Origin: Actinomycetota bacterium
Lineage (GTDB): Bacteria; Actinomycetota; Acidimicrobiia; Acidimicrobiales; RAAP-2
Assembly: GCA_021324045.1 (NCBI GenBank)
Contig: JAJPJV010000024.1
Coordinates: forward strand, 1 to 38,625
DNA length: 38,625 nucleotides
Direction of reading: 5' to 3'
Positions 8,372 through 17,641 of the stretch are shown piece after piece. Position 1 is the first letter of the stretch. Each line of letters starts with the position of its first letter. The translations under genes were made by a program, and so were the position numbers. Below the pieces are notes generated by a model. That model was not told the origin of the DNA and did not search any database. It saw only the letters and a list, made by a program, of their open reading frames with translations.

Positions 8372-8914
8372 TCACGCCTGGTCACCGCCGACGATTGCTG
8401 ATCGCCACGGTGACCGGTCTCGACTGCTCGCCCAACTGAGCACCCGCCGCAGGGGGAGTGAGACCACGGCGTTGGAGACCCCGACCACACCCACGATCGA
8501 CGCCAGGTCGGCCTTCAACATCTGCTGCTGGCCCACGATCGCGCCGAGCGCGGCCTCGAACACCACCGATATCGCACTCCCTACGAGCGCCACCATCGGA
8601 GTGAGCAGGACCGGGTTCGCTTCGAATCCCGCGTCGGTGACAAGCCCTGCGAGGCACCCTGTCACGCTCCCGACGAGCGCCGTCAGGCCGAAGGGTGTGG
8701 GAAGGAGCAGGTCCGCACCGATCCCGACGACGAAGCCGACCATCGCTCCCTTACGCGCTCCCATGACGAGCCCTGCCACCAGCGGAACGCCGAGCACGAG
8801 GTCAGGATGCGCGCCAGCGATGCGAAGATTCAGGCACACTGTGAATTGCAGGATCACGACGGCCACCAGGACGAGCAGCGTGCGCACGACCTCGCGCGGG
8901 GTGACACCGTTCAT
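8372..8914 (-). CDS. mreD: Rod shape-determining membrane protein MreD
   Basis: MreD is the small integral membrane partner of MreC and MreB in the elongation complex that guides lateral cell-wall synthesis. The 180-residue product is almost entirely hydrophobic, with about five membrane segments. Family features include LQFTVCLNLRIAGAHPDLVLGVPLVAGL near the N terminus and GFVVGIGADLLLPTPFGLTALVGSVTG. The ATG overlaps the mreC stop as ATGA, showing tight coupling. Sequence conservation in this family is low, so position after mreC and topology carry much of the assignment. Confidence 0.88.
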   Translation of the reverse strand: MNGVTPREVVRTLLVLVAVVILQFTVCLNLRIAGAHPDLVLGVPLVAGLVMGARKGAMVGFVVGIGADLLLPTPFGLTALVGSVTGCLAGLVTDAGFEANPVLLTPMVALVGSAISVVFEAALGAIVGQQQMLKADLASIVGVVGVSNAVVSLPLRRVLSWASSRDRSPWRSAIVGGDQA

Positions 8915-9747
8915 GTCGGTGGCTCCCAGAGCACAACGCTCACATAGGCCAGGTGGTCAAGGTTGGCGATCGGCTTCGCGCTCACCGAGAGCTGCACCGA
9001 GCCGCGTCTGATCGAGCTGACCTTTGCGACAGGGAGCCCTGGTGGGAAGGTCGCTCCCGCGAGCCCATTTGTAAAGAGTATCTCGCCCCGTCGGATGGGG
9101 TCGTTCGCACTCACGAAGCTCACCGTGAGATCACGGCGTAGCCCTTCACCGTTGGCGACGCCATAGTAGGGGGACGCCTTCTGGCCAAACTGCACGCCGA
9201 CCGATGATGAGGGATCAGTGATGAGCTGAACCGTTGCCGTCGTATGGCTCGCCTGGGTCACCTGCCCGATGAGGCCCCCGGACGCGACCACCGGCATCCC
9301 CACATCGACGCCGTTGTCGCGTCCTTTGTCGATGATGATGTCCGCCTCGAAATTGGAGGGCGCCAGTTCGATCGTGCGCGCAGTCACCGTACGGTAGGCA
9401 CTGACGAAGGGGAGTCCCTGTACGCTCGCGGTCTCACGGTGCCGGTCGCTTTGATACTGCATGGCGGCGATCTCCTCGTTGAGCCGTCCCACCATGGCTT
9501 GCAAGTTTTGGTTCTCTTGTTGCAGTGCGCCGTAGTGGACGGCTCCGGCGAGAAAGTCACCGATGGGATTGAAGATTCCGTTGACTGCACCCGCGAGCGG
9601 CGAAAACACGTCGTGAGCGACCGATCGCAGTCCCGAGGTCAGCGAGTGCGTGCTGGTACGGAGATCGATCGTGATCAATGCGATCGATACGACGACCAAC
9701 GCGATCAACGTCGTGAGCGTTCGGCGAGATCGCCTCGGCCTGGGCAT
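8911..9747 (-). CDS. mreC: Cell shape-determining protein MreC
   Basis: MreC is a bitopic protein that links MreB filaments to the wall synthases outside the membrane. The 278-residue product has a basic N terminus, a single membrane anchor (about 12-27, LTTLIALVVVSIALIT), a coiled-coil stretch (about 75-100, LQQENQNLQAMVGRLNEEIA) and two beta-rich MreC domains. The latter include DNGVDVGMPVVASGGLIGQVTQA and DPSSSVGVQF, both typical of the family. It starts 23 bases after mreB and overlaps mreD, so mreBCD form one operon. Confidence 0.93.
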   Translation of the reverse strand: MPRPRRSRRTLTTLIALVVVSIALITIDLRTSTHSLTSGLRSVAHDVFSPLAGAVNGIFNPIGDFLAGAVHYGALQQENQNLQAMVGRLNEEIAAMQYQSDRHRETASVQGLPFVSAYRTVTARTIELAPSNFEADIIIDKGRDNGVDVGMPVVASGGLIGQVTQASHTTATVQLITDPSSSVGVQFGQKASPYYGVANGEGLRRDLTVSFVSANDPIRRGEILFTNGLAGATFPPGLPVAKVSSIRRGSVQLSVSAKPIANLDHLAYVSVVLWEPPT

Positions 9748-9769
9748 GCCCGAGCCGTCGACCCTCCGC

Positions 9770-10801
9770 TCAGCGTGACGAGGACGTGATCAGGACTTGC
9801 TTGAGCGCTTCGAACTCCTCAAGGCACTGACCACTGCCGACAGCGACGCAGGTCAACGGATCACGCGCTACGACGATCGGCATCCCGGTCTCCTGCTCGA
9901 GGCGGGAATCTAAGCCGTGGAGCTGGGCACCGCCGCCGGTCAGAACGATGCCTTGTTCCATGATGTCGGCTGCGAGCTCAGGCGGCGTCTTGTCGAGTGT
10001 CGCCTTCACGGCGTCGATGATCGCGGCCACCGGCTCCTCGATCGCATGGCGGATGTCCTCGGTGGAAACCACGACGGTCTTCGGGAGGCCGGTCAAGAGG
10101 TCCCGGCCCCGGATCTCGGCATGGAGCTCCTCCTCCAGTGGGTACGCGGACCCCAAGGCAATCTTGATCTCTTCAGCCGTTCGCTCGCCCAGAGCCAGGC
10201 TGAACTCCTTCTTCACGAAGGAGACGATTGCCTCGTCGAGCTCGTCGCCGCCGATGCGGACGGACTGGCTGGTGACAATGCCACCGAGAGAGATCACAGC
10301 CACCTCGGTCGTTCCCCCCCCGATATCGACCACCATGTTCCCGGTGGGCTCGTGAACCGGAAGTCCTGCTCCGATGGCGGCAGCCATCGGCTCTTCGATG
10401 ATGTAGGCCTTCCGTGCTCCCGCATACTCGGCAGCCTCAATGACCGCACGCTGCTCGACGCCGGTAATGCCCGACGGGACGCAGATCACCATCCGGGGCT
10501 TGGCAAAACGGCGTTGATGGACGCGATGGATGAAATAGCGCAACATTCGCTCACAGATCTCAAAGTCGGCGATGACGCCATCCTTGAGCGGGCGAATGGC
10601 CTGGATGTTGCTCGGAGTACGACCGATCATCCGCTTCGCCTCGGCGCCGACCGCGAGCGGGCGGCCGTCTCGGACGTCCACCGCGACCACGGAGGGCTCG
10701 TTCAGGATGATCCCACGACCCCGCACGTAGACCAGCGTGTTGGCTGTCCCAAGGTCCACTGCCATATCGCGGCCCAACAGAAACAGGCGGTTGTCGGCCA
10801 T
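9770..10801 (-). CDS. mreB: Rod shape-determining protein MreB
   Basis: MreB is the bacterial actin homologue that organises lateral wall growth. The 343-residue product carries the actin-fold signatures: phosphate 1 at [14 protein letters not shown], the connecting segments around [17 protein letters not shown], phosphate 2 at [16 protein letters not shown], and the adenosine motif [15 protein letters not shown] chose the ATG at 10801 because GGGGAG lies about nine bases before it and the length then matches the family. The open frame reaches an upstream start at 10837. Its presence suggests rod-shaped cells or a sporulation role as in Streptomyces. Confidence 0.96.
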   Translation of the reverse strand: MADNRLFLLGRDMAVDLGTANTLVYVRGRGIILNEPSVVAVDVRDGRPLAVGAEAKRMIGRTPSNIQAIRPLKDGVIADFEICERMLRYFIHRVHQRRFAKPRMVICVPSGITGVEQRAVIEAAEYAGARKAYIIEEPMAAAIGAGLPVHEPTGNMVVDIGGGTTEVAVISLGGIVTSQSVRIGGDELDEAIVSFVKKEFSLALGERTAEEIKIALGSAYPLEEELHAEIRGRDLLTGLPKTVVVSTEDIRHAIEEPVAAIIDAVKATLDKTPPELAADIMEQGIVLTGGGAQLHGLDSRLEQETGMPIVVARDPLTCVAVGSGQCLEEFEALKQVLITSSSR

Positions 10802-10916
10802 GAGCGATTGCTCCCCTCGAACGGGCTCGTACGGCACCCCTCGTCAGTTGCTCCGCAAGAGGCTATGGGATCAGATGATGCGACACAAGAGCAGGCCGAG
10901 AACTCCTTCGATGTAA

Positions 10917-11366
10917 TTATCTCCGTGTCGTTTTTCCTTCGATCCCTTCGAGCAACGGTTGTTGGCGATCGGGGAAGAACAGGGCAATCTCCCGCTCGGC
11001 GGACTCCTCGGAGTCCGAACCGTGGACCAGGTTCTCGGTGACGACGGTCCCGAAGTCCCCACGGATCGTCCCCGGAGCAGCATCCCGGGGATCGGTGGAC
11101 CCAATCAGGGAACGAACGATCCCAACTGTGTCGTCGGGGCCCTCCACAATCATGACCATCGCCGGGGACCTGGTGATGAACTCGATCAGTTCCGGGAAGA
11201 AGGGCTTCGAGCGGTGTTCGGCGTAGTGCTGCTCGGCGACCGCGACCGGCACGGTACGCAGCTCAGCAGCGCCAAGCCGCAAGCCCTTGCGCTCAAAGCG
11301 GCTGATGATCTCCCCGATGAGCCCGCGCTCGACCGCGTCGGGCTTGATGATGACCAAGGTACGCAC
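10917..11366 (-). CDS. ndk: Nucleoside diphosphate kinase
   Basis: Ndk transfers the gamma phosphate between nucleoside tri- and diphosphates through a phosphohistidine. The product is 149 residues from the GTG at 11366, starting [20 protein letters not shown], which matches the family N terminus. The catalytic histidine is His115 in [17 protein letters not shown]. The open frame extends upstream to 11402, but those residues are not conserved. It lies between folC and mreB; folC-ndk is a common actinobacterial neighbour pair. Confidence 0.96.
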   Translation of the reverse strand: MRTLVIIKPDAVERGLIGEIISRFERKGLRLGAAELRTVPVAVAEQHYAEHRSKPFFPELIEFITRSPAMVMIVEGPDDTVGIVRSLIGSTDPRDAAPGTIRGDFGTVVTENLVHGSDSEESAEREIALFFPDRQQPLLEGIEGKTTRR

Positions 11367-11466
11367 GAGTCGCTCAATATAGAGGCCGAGCGGAGACCAC
11401 ACCGAGGCTGGGAAGGGCAGGCCCCGCCCACGATGCTCGGCCGACTGCGAGATTCCGAGTCAACGT

Positions 11467-12822
11467 CTACTGGGATGGTCGGGGATCATGCCTGGCGCGC
11501 TCCGATCCAAGCAGGATCTCGCGAGCCTCGGTCACGACGTAGAGCGAACCGGCCACGAGGAGCATCCCGTCGTCACCGACCATTGGCTCGGCGAGGGCAA
11601 GGGCATCGCCGACCGATCCCCCGACAATGGCCCGCACCCCGAGGGCTCGGGCAGCTTCGGCGACATCGGTGGCAGTCAGCGCCCGCGGTGAATCAGGTGC
11701 GCAGGTGACCACTGTGTCGAGGCCCGCCACCCCCAAGGCAGCCACCATGGCGAGCGGATCCCTGCCGCGAAGCATCCCGATGACCGCAACTCGGGGTCCG
11801 TCGACGCTGAATTCTTCGGCAAGTGCACGCGCGAGCGCCTCCATCCCCGCAACGTTGTGCGCACCGTCAACGACAGTGAGGGGATGCCGGCCGAGCACTT
11901 CGATACGGCCTGGTACCTGGACCTGGGCGAAGGCCTCCTCCACGACGCCAGGATCGAGGGGCCGGTCGAAGAAGGCCTCCACGGCAGCCAGTGCTGTTGC
12001 AGCATTGCGCCCCTGATGCGGGCCATGCAGCGGGACCAACACGTCAGGATAGTGGCCTCCCGGCGTGCGCAAGGTAACGAGACGGCCGCCGACCGCCACT
12101 CGGTTCTCCGTGCAATCGAAGTCGCGTCCAGCGACCCAGAGATCGGCAGCCCCTGCCGCCTCGGCCCGACCGCGAATGACCTCCACCAACCCCGGGTCCC
12201 GCTCACCGATCACCACGCGGCTCCCGGCCTTCACAATCCCGCTCTTGTCAGCCGCGATGCCTTCGAGCGTCGGTCCCAGCACCTCGGTGTGGTCATAGCT
12301 GATGTTGGTGATCACCGCCACCGTGGCATCCACGATGTTGGTCGCGTCCCATGTTCCTCCCAGCCCGACCTCGATGACCGCAGCGTCGACCGCCTCATCG
12401 GAAAACCAGGCGAAGGCGGCCGCCGTGAGGAGCTCGAACCGAGTCAGTCGCTCCGACACGAGCGCTTCGATGTCGGCAAGCGAACCCAACAAGTCGGCGA
12501 ACGCCGTGTCTCCGATTGGATCACCCCGAATCGCCAACCGCTCATTGACCGACGAGAGATTTGGGCTTGTGTAGGTGCCGACAGAAAGCCCCATCGCTGC
12601 GAGCAGTGCAGTCGCCATGGCCGCGGTCGAACCCTTGCCGTTGGTTCCGGTGAGGTGCAGTACTGGGTACGTGCGTTGGGGATCGCCAAGGAGGGTTGCG
12701 ATCTCACGCATGCGGTCGAGCGTGGGCACTGCCCGGCGATCCGGCATCGCTGACTCGAGGTTGATGTGCCCGTCGAGCCATCGGAGGGCCTCTTCAAGCG
12801 ATTGGAAGCGACGCCGAGCCAT
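11467..12822 (-). CDS. folC: Folylpolyglutamate synthase / dihydrofolate synthase
   Basis: FolC adds glutamate to dihydropteroate and/or reduced folates, trapping the cofactor in the cell. The 451-residue product is a Mur-ligase-type ATPase with the P-loop LHLTGTNGKGSTAAM, the SYDHTEVLGPTLEGIAADKSGIVK motif (catalytic loop and carbamylated-Lys region), the HGPHQGRNAATALAA segment and the C-terminal VVDGAHNVAGMEALA. I took the ATG at 12822 (MARRRFQSLEEAL); an in-frame TTG at 12846 is an alternative. Whether it is mono- or bifunctional cannot be read from the sequence. It lies about 50 bases after clpX. Confidence 0.94.
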   Translation of the reverse strand: MARRRFQSLEEALRWLDGHINLESAMPDRRAVPTLDRMREIATLLGDPQRTYPVLHLTGTNGKGSTAAMATALLAAMGLSVGTYTSPNLSSVNERLAIRGDPIGDTAFADLLGSLADIEALVSERLTRFELLTAAAFAWFSDEAVDAAVIEVGLGGTWDATNIVDATVAVITNISYDHTEVLGPTLEGIAADKSGIVKAGSRVVIGERDPGLVEVIRGRAEAAGAADLWVAGRDFDCTENRVAVGGRLVTLRTPGGHYPDVLVPLHGPHQGRNAATALAAVEAFFDRPLDPGVVEEAFAQVQVPGRIEVLGRHPLTVVDGAHNVAGMEALARALAEEFSVDGPRVAVIGMLRGRDPLAMVAALGVAGLDTVVTCAPDSPRALTATDVAEAARALGVRAIVGGSVGDALALAEPMVGDDGMLLVAGSLYVVTEAREILLGSERARHDPRPSQ

Positions 12823-12874
12823 TCCGAAGCACCCAGGTAGACCCAAACAGGCAAAAAGAACCCAGCGTACGTTC

Positions 12875-14146
12875 CTACGAGGCTGCTCGACGGCTCCGGC
12901 TGGCCTTCATCGGCCGGTCTTCGACAGGGACCAATGTGGGATTGACCCGGTCCAGGACAACCGCACGGTCGACCACGCACTTACCAACGTCGTTGCGTCC
13001 GGGGAGGTCATACATGACCTCGAGGAGGACCTCCTCCAGGATGGCCCGAAGGCCTCGCGCACCGGTACCGCGAAGGAGCGCTTGCTCGGCGACTGCTTCG
13101 AGGGCATCGTCGGTGATCTCGAGCTCCACGCCATCGAGTTCGAACGTCCGCTTGTACTGCTTGGTCAGAGCGTTCTTTGGTTCGACGAGGATCCGGATGA
13201 GGGCATCTTTGTACAGCTGGGAAACAGCACCCATTACTGGGAGCCGCCCGATGAATTCAGGGATCAGCCCGAACTTGATCAGGTCTTCAGGAAGGACTCG
13301 CCGCAGAATCTCTGCGTCATCACGTGGCTCACGCGACACCTCGGCGCGGAAGCCGATCCCCTTGCGCCCGATTCGGTTCTCGATGATCTTGTCGAGCCCG
13401 GCAAAGGCTCCTCCGCAAATGAACAAAATATTGGTGGTGTCGATCTGGATGAATTCCTGGTGCGGGTGCTTCCTTCCACCCTGAGGGGGAACCGATGCCG
13501 TCGTTCCTTCGAGGATCTTGAGGAGCGCCTGCTGGACACCCTCGCCCGAAACGTCACGGGTGATGGAGGGGTTCTCGCTCTTCCGAGCGATCTTGTCAAT
13601 CTCGTCGATATAGATGATCCCGGTCTCCGCGCGTTTCACGTCGTAATCAGCTGCCTGAATGAGCTTGAGCAAGATGTTCTCGACGTCTTCGCCCACGTAG
13701 CCAGCCTCGGTAAGCGCGGTGGCATCTGCAATGGCAAAGGGGACGTTGAGCATCCGTGCCAGGGTTTGGGCAAGCAAAGTCTTGCCACATCCAGTGGGCC
13801 CGAGCAGCAAGATGTTCGACTTCGCCAACTCGACGTCATCATCGTTGCGAGGGGCCTGAATTCGCTTGTAGTGGTTGTAAACGGCTACCGAGAGAATCTT
13901 CTTGGCATGTTCTTGACCAACGACGTAGTCATTGAGGAAATTGAAGATCTCTCGAGGCTTGGGGAGCTCGTCAAAGCTGAGCTCAGTGGTATCGGTGAGC
14001 TCCTCGGCGATGATGTCGTTGCACAGATCGATGCATTCATCGCAGATGTAGACACCAGGACCTGCGATGAGCTTCTTTACCTGCTTCTGCGACTTTCCGC
14101 AGAAGCTGCACTTGACGAGGTCACCCCCTTCACCGAACTTCGCCAC
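12875..14146 (-). CDS. clpX: ATP-dependent Clp protease ATPase subunit ClpX
   Basis: ClpX unfolds tagged substrates and threads them into ClpP. The 423-residue product has the N-terminal C4 zinc domain (Cys13, Cys16, Cys35, Cys38), Walker A GPTGCGKT (116-123), Walker B in [14 protein letters not shown], the sensor region and a C-terminal [21 protein letters not shown] segment. The usual pore loop and ClpP-docking IGF-like loop fall in the central part. The start is GTG with AGGGGAGA upstream. It is 47 bases after clpP, so ClpXP is encoded as a unit. Confidence 0.97.
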   Translation of the reverse strand: MAKFGEGGDLVKCSFCGKSQKQVKKLIAGPGVYICDECIDLCNDIIAEELTDTTELSFDELPKPREIFNFLNDYVVGQEHAKKILSVAVYNHYKRIQAPRNDDDVELAKSNILLLGPTGCGKTLLAQTLARMLNVPFAIADATALTEAGYVGEDVENILLKLIQAADYDVKRAETGIIYIDEIDKIARKSENPSITRDVSGEGVQQALLKILEGTTASVPPQGGRKHPHQEFIQIDTTNILFICGGAFAGLDKIIENRIGRKGIGFRAEVSREPRDDAEILRRVLPEDLIKFGLIPEFIGRLPVMGAVSQLYKDALIRILVEPKNALTKQYKRTFELDGVELEITDDALEAVAEQALLRGTGARGLRAILEEVLLEVMYDLPGRNDVGKCVVDRAVVLDRVNPTLVPVEDRPMKASRSRRAAS

Positions 14147-14193
14147 GGTGCTCGTCTCCCCTCTGGCTCAAGTCGTGCTCCGCTCACCAACGG

Positions 14194-14862
14194 CTACGCC
14201 GCGCCAACCGCTTCGAGGGGTGTGGACTCCCTCGACGTGATGACCTCGTCGACAATGCCGTAATTGACGGCCTCTTCTGCGGTCATCACGAAGTCGCGAT
14301 CGGTATCCCTTGCCACCTTTTCAATTGGTTGCCCGGTATCAGCCGCGAGCATATGGTTCAGCAGATCACGCATACGCAGGATCTCCTTCGCCTGCAGCTC
14401 AATGTCGCTGGCCTGGCCTTCCACGCCACCGTACGGCTGGTGCAGGAGAATGCGAGCATGAGGTAGCGCGAAACGCTTGCCCTTGGCCCCCGCAGCCAGG
14501 AGCACTGCTGCAGCCGACGCAGCTTGGCCAAAGCAGAACGTGGAGACATCGGGCTTGAGGAACTTCATCGTGTCGTAAATCGCGAAGAGTGCCGTGATGT
14601 CGCCACCCGGGGAGTTGATGTAAAGGTGGATCTCCTTGTCCGGATCCTCCGACTCGAGGAAGAGCAGCTGGGCACAGACGAGGTTCGCCACCGTGTCGTC
14701 GATCGGTGTGCCAAGGAAGATGATCCGCTCTCGCAGGAGCCTCGAGTACAGATCGTAGGCTCGCTCACCGCGATTGGAAGACTCGACAACGGTGGGGACC
14801 AAGTAATTGCTTGCCCGGTAGTTATGTCCCCGCAAAACGCCCGCGCTCCAGAGCGGAGTCAT
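14194..14862 (-). CDS. clpP: ATP-dependent Clp protease proteolytic subunit
   Basis: ClpP forms the barrel-shaped serine protease that partners ClpX or ClpC. The 222-residue product contains the catalytic triad Ser116 ([15 protein letters not shown]), His141 ([11 protein letters not shown]) and Asp190 (RDTDRD), with the usual spacing. The segment before residue 20 may be a propeptide. The ATG overlaps the tig stop as ATGA. Many actinobacteria have two adjacent paralogues, clpP1 and clpP2. Here one copy fills the space between tig and clpX, and it looks most like the clpP2 type by recollection of motifs. A second copy elsewhere in the genome cannot be excluded. Confidence 0.96.
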   Translation of the reverse strand: MTPLWSAGVLRGHNYRASNYLVPTVVESSNRGERAYDLYSRLLRERIIFLGTPIDDTVANLVCAQLLFLESEDPDKEIHLYINSPGGDITALFAIYDTMKFLKPDVSTFCFGQAASAAAVLLAAGAKGKRFALPHARILLHQPYGGVEGQASDIELQAKEILRMRDLLNHMLAADTGQPIEKVARDTDRDFVMTAEEAVNYGIVDEVITSRESTPLEAVGAA

Positions 14863-16340
14863 TCGATTCCCTCTTCTACTGTCTGGTCGGCGTTCACCTG
14901 AACGGCCACGGGCTCCTCCGACGTCTCTGGGCGTCCTAAGCTGCTTTGTTCTCGGCTTTGTGGCTCGGGCTCGGTTCGCTCGGCTGCCTCCTCCGCCGAC
15001 TCTTTGCTCTGGTCAATACGCAATCGTTCTCGCGGGACCGCATTACCCTCCGGATCGACCAACTCGACGTGATCGAGCAGCCATGCGAGCGCCTTGGCCT
15101 TCCGCCTCTCTGAGCGTACCGCGGCGATCCTGCCGTCGCGTTCGAGCTGGCGCCGCACTCGATTGACGCTGATGTTGAGACGATCGGCGACCGCTTCAAC
15201 CTCGGCATCAACCTCTTCGTCACCGACCTCGATCCCTTCAGCGGAGGCCAGGGCGCGTAATGCCAGGTCGGCCTTCACAGCCCGGGCAGCCTGGACCCGC
15301 ACGTCTGCCACGAACTCCTCTGCTGTCTTACCGGATGCCGCGAGCACCTGTTCGAAGGATATCTTCTGTTCCTCGAGCTGGTGACCGAAGTGATGGAGGC
15401 GTTCTGCGAGCTCGTCCTCCACGAGGACCTCCGGAACCTCGCCGTCATCGACCAGGTCCACGAGCGCGCCCAGCGCGTTCTCTCGCAGGGCGAGCTGCGC
15501 CTGGACGATTTTCATGCGCTCCAGTCGCTGGCGAATGTCAACGCGCAGCTCCTCGACCGTCTGGAACTCCGAACTCGCTGCTGCCCATGCATCAGTCAGG
15601 TCAGGAAGGTGTTTCTCCTGGACCTGCTTGACGAGCACCCGATACGCCACATCGAGGGTCTCCTCCCGATCACCTCGCATCCGAGGAGCTGGGGCATGAA
15701 AGGTGAGGACGTCGCCAACCTTGGCCCCGCGTAACACGCGATCGAGCTCGGGGGTCACTGCCTCGCTCCCGACCTCATAGAGCAGGTCGTCAACCCCAAC
15801 CACCTCGCTGCCATCAGGAGCGGTCCCGTGCAGGTTGATCGTGACGTTGTCCTTGTCGATCACCGGCCGGTCGACTGCCACCAGCTCTCCCTCCTGCTCA
15901 CGCAAGCGGTCGATCTGGGCATCGACCTCTGCGTCGGTCACGGCAATGCTTGGGACGGTGACCCGGAGGCCCGCATAGCCGGGGATACCGACGATGGGGC
16001 GTACCTGCACGATCGCGTCGAACGCGAGGGCGCCACTTTCCTTTCCTGCCGTGATGTCGATCTCTGGAGGGGCGATCGGGTCGAGCGCCGCGTCGATCAC
16101 CGCCCGGGCATAGAAATCCGGGAGCGCCTGGCGCAATGCCTCGCCCCGAAGCGCCGTCGCACCGCCAAGACGCGCCTCGAGTACGCGACGTGGGACCTTT
16201 CCAGGGCGAAAACCTGGGACTCTCGTCTGGCGACTGAGCTTACGCACCGTCTCGTCAAGGACACGATCAACCTCTACGGCATCGACCTCGACGGAGAGTC
16301 GGACCCGGCTGCCCTCGATCGGCTTCGCGGTGGCCCTCAT
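14859..16340 (-). CDS. tig: Trigger factor, ribosome-associated chaperone
   Basis: Trigger factor binds nascent chains at the ribosome exit tunnel. The 493-residue product has an N-terminal ribosome-binding domain with the signature [19 protein letters not shown] (about 41-59), a PPIase (FKBP-like) domain around 150-245, and a helical C-terminal chaperone domain. A Glu/Ser/Gln-rich acidic tail of about 45 residues follows, longer than in many homologues. It heads the tig-clpP-clpX unit, whose genes are joined by ATGA overlap or short gaps. The leader upstream (16341-16440) holds an 8-bp inverted repeat. Confidence 0.96.
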   Translation of the reverse strand: MRATAKPIEGSRVRLSVEVDAVEVDRVLDETVRKLSRQTRVPGFRPGKVPRRVLEARLGGATALRGEALRQALPDFYARAVIDAALDPIAPPEIDITAGKESGALAFDAIVQVRPIVGIPGYAGLRVTVPSIAVTDAEVDAQIDRLREQEGELVAVDRPVIDKDNVTINLHGTAPDGSEVVGVDDLLYEVGSEAVTPELDRVLRGAKVGDVLTFHAPAPRMRGDREETLDVAYRVLVKQVQEKHLPDLTDAWAAASSEFQTVEELRVDIRQRLERMKIVQAQLALRENALGALVDLVDDGEVPEVLVEDELAERLHHFGHQLEEQKISFEQVLAASGKTAEEFVADVRVQAARAVKADLALRALASAEGIEVGDEEVDAEVEAVADRLNISVNRVRRQLERDGRIAAVRSERRKAKALAWLLDHVELVDPEGNAVPRERLRIDQSKESAEEAAERTEPEPQSREQSSLGRPETSEEPVAVQVNADQTVEEGIE

Positions 16341-16379
16341 AGCGGAGCACTAACTCTAATCGGAGGGTCGCGCCGAACC

Positions 16380-16438
16380 TGGCACTTGGCGACCGACGCC
16401 CGGGGATTGTGGCGAAGCGCTCGTCCCGAGAAGTGCCA
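16380..16438 (-). promoter_or_regulatory. Inverted repeat in the tig leader or promoter region
   Basis: TGGCACTT (16380-16387) and AAGTGCCA (16431-16438) form a perfect 8-bp inverted repeat separated by 43 bases, 40-100 bases upstream of the tig ATG. It could fold as a 5' leader stem or act as a regulator site. I find no clear HrcA (CIRCE), HspR or ClgR box here, and the promoter itself is not obvious. Confidence 0.25.
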
Positions 16439-16543
16439 CGCGCCACAACCAGCAACGGGCGCTCCCCCTACCAGGCAGCCGATCGGCGTCCTGAGGCACG
16501 ATGTTCCAGCACCGATCCCAGCCACCCGTAGGATACGGGCCAC

Positions 16544-16616
16544 CGGGGAGTGGCGCAGTCGGTAGCGCGCCTGCTTTGGGGGCAGGAGGCCGGGGGTTCA
16601 AGTCCCCCCTCCCCGA
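16544..16616 (+). tRNA. tRNA-Pro (anticodon UGG)
   Basis: A complete cloverleaf can be folded. The acceptor stem is CGGGGAG (16544-16550) with CTCCCCG (16609-16615). The D arm lies around GCGCAGTCGGTAGCGC, the anticodon stem CCTGC/GCAGG encloses TTTGGGG (anticodon TGG), and the T arm is GGGGG-TTCAAGT-CCCCC. The discriminator is A. The 3' CCA is not encoded, since ACCC follows. It stands alone between the divergent tig and the plus-strand small gene. Confidence 0.97.
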
Positions 16617-16673
16617 CCCCCGACACAAGACGGCGTGCGCCAGCGACAGACCCGGAAGGAGTGCTTGGAGACG

Positions 16674-16856
16674 ATGGCAGGCGTGAAGCTGGAGCTCTCG
16701 GAGGCACAGGCGGCTGAGTTGCGGAGGGTGCTCGCGGAGGTCCTCGGTGACCTAAGTCACGAGATTGCCGCTACCGACAATCCGGGAGTCCGGACCAACC
16801 TCGTCGAACGGCGACATTTGCTCCAACAGGTTGCGGAGTCCCTCGGGAGCCCATAG
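16674..16856 (+). CDS. Small conserved-type hypothetical protein
   Basis: A 60-residue acidic, probably helical protein: MAGVKLELSEAQAAELRRVL, then EVLGDLSHEIAATDNP and ERRHLLQQVAESLG. The pattern (helix, DLSxEIAxTDNP, then an RR-containing helix) recalls small uncharacterised actinobacterial proteins; this is recognition by memory, not a search. I chose the ATG at 16674 because GGAG and AAGGAG lie just before it and the conserved-looking part starts there. The frame also opens upstream near 16635. No function can be assigned. It follows tRNA-Pro and converges on the DedA gene. Confidence 0.65.
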   Translation: MAGVKLELSEAQAAELRRVLAEVLGDLSHEIAATDNPGVRTNLVERRHLLQQVAESLGSP

Positions 16857-16873
16857 CTGAGACCTGGAGATCG

Positions 16874-16886
16874 AACCCTTCGGGTT
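16874..16886. terminator. Short hairpin between convergent genes
   Basis: AACCC-TTC-GGGTT forms a 5-bp perfect stem in the 34 bases between the stops of the 60-residue gene and dedA. It may serve both strands, but it is short and has no T tract. Confidence 0.25.
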
Positions 16887-16890
16887 GCAG

Positions 16891-17532
16891 TCAACGCCGC
16901 ACCGCTTCGTTGTCGAGCGATCCTGGATAGGCGGCTTCGGCCCGTTCGGTGAGCCGCCCCAAATGACGGCGCAGCAATGCGAACGCGACCACGATCACCG
17001 CGAGCGCCACGACCCCGAGGCCGATATTGAGCGCGAGCGATAGATGCTCAAGGGTCGTTCCAGCCGCGTAGGAAACCCCTGTGAAGATGCCGGACCACAG
17101 GATCCCCCCGATGGCATTGGCCAGGAGGAAGGTTCGCCAGCGCATCCGACTGGTCCCTGCCAGGAAGGCTGCATAGGTCCGGAGGATCGCGACGAACCGT
17201 CCGAACAGCACAACCCTTGCGCCATAGCGGTCGAAGATGTATCGGGCGACCTTGATCTTCTTCTGATCAAGTCTCAGGTAGTGACCGAATCGCCGCAGGA
17301 GGCGGTAGCCACCGAGATCGCCAATCCAGTACCCGATGTTGTCGCCGACGATCGCCGCCGCCGCGGCGACGACGAAGAGCAACCATGGGGATAGATGATG
17401 CGATGTGCCTGCGTAGGTACCGGCGGCGATGAGCGCCGTCTCTCCGGGCAACGGGACCCCAAGGCTTTCCGCTGCGACGAGCGCGAAGACCGCCCAATAA
17501 CCGGAAGTGGCGACGAGATTGTCGACGTTCAC
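16891..17532 (-). CDS. DedA-family (SNARE-associated/VTT) membrane protein
   Basis: DedA proteins are polytopic inner-membrane proteins implicated in lipid carrier recycling and membrane homeostasis. The 213-residue product has the family features: ESLGVPLPGETALIAAG near residue 25, IVGDNIGYWIGDLGG near 65, and FGRFVAILRTYAAFLAGTSRM near 110. These are followed by two C-terminal membrane helices and a basic tail. The GTG start at 17532 lies inside the first unit of a 20-bp tandem repeat, with no good ribosome site at normal spacing. No better in-frame start is present upstream before a stop. It is the last gene of a minus-strand group after the potassium channel. Confidence 0.9.
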   Translation of the reverse strand: MNVDNLVATSGYWAVFALVAAESLGVPLPGETALIAAGTYAGTSHHLSPWLLFVVAAAAAIVGDNIGYWIGDLGGYRLLRRFGHYLRLDQKKIKVARYIFDRYGARVVLFGRFVAILRTYAAFLAGTSRMRWRTFLLANAIGGILWSGIFTGVSYAAGTTLEHLSLALNIGLGVVALAVIVVAFALLRRHLGRLTERAEAAYPGSLDNEAVRR

Positions 17533-17584
17533 CCTGCAGGGACCGTGCTCACCCTGCAGGGACCGTGCTCACCCTGCAGGGACC
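17530..17584. repeat. 20-bp tandem repeat with CCCTGCAGGG palindromes
   Basis: The unit ACCCTGCAGGGACCGTGCTC is repeated exactly twice (17531-17550, 17551-17570) and followed by 14 bases of a third copy. Each copy holds the 10-bp palindrome CCCTGCAGGG (17532, 17552 and 17572), so the palindromes lie on the same DNA face at about two helical turns. The array covers the dedA start and the DNA just upstream of it. Confidence 0.9.
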
Positions 17585-17641
17585 TTCGACGGTGGGGGAC
17601 ATTGCGACCTCGGATCCCGAGTCTCTCCTGGCGATGAACAA

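Noticed and set aside
16338-16360. GAGCACTAA before tig as a possible CIRCE half-site
   Set aside because: The consensus half-site GAGTGCTAA is not matched and there is no inverted partner at nine bases.
17530-17584. The 20-bp repeat as a CRISPR or transposon end
   Set aside because: The copies are directly abutting with no spacers, there is no cas gene or transposase nearby, and no target-site duplication is seen.
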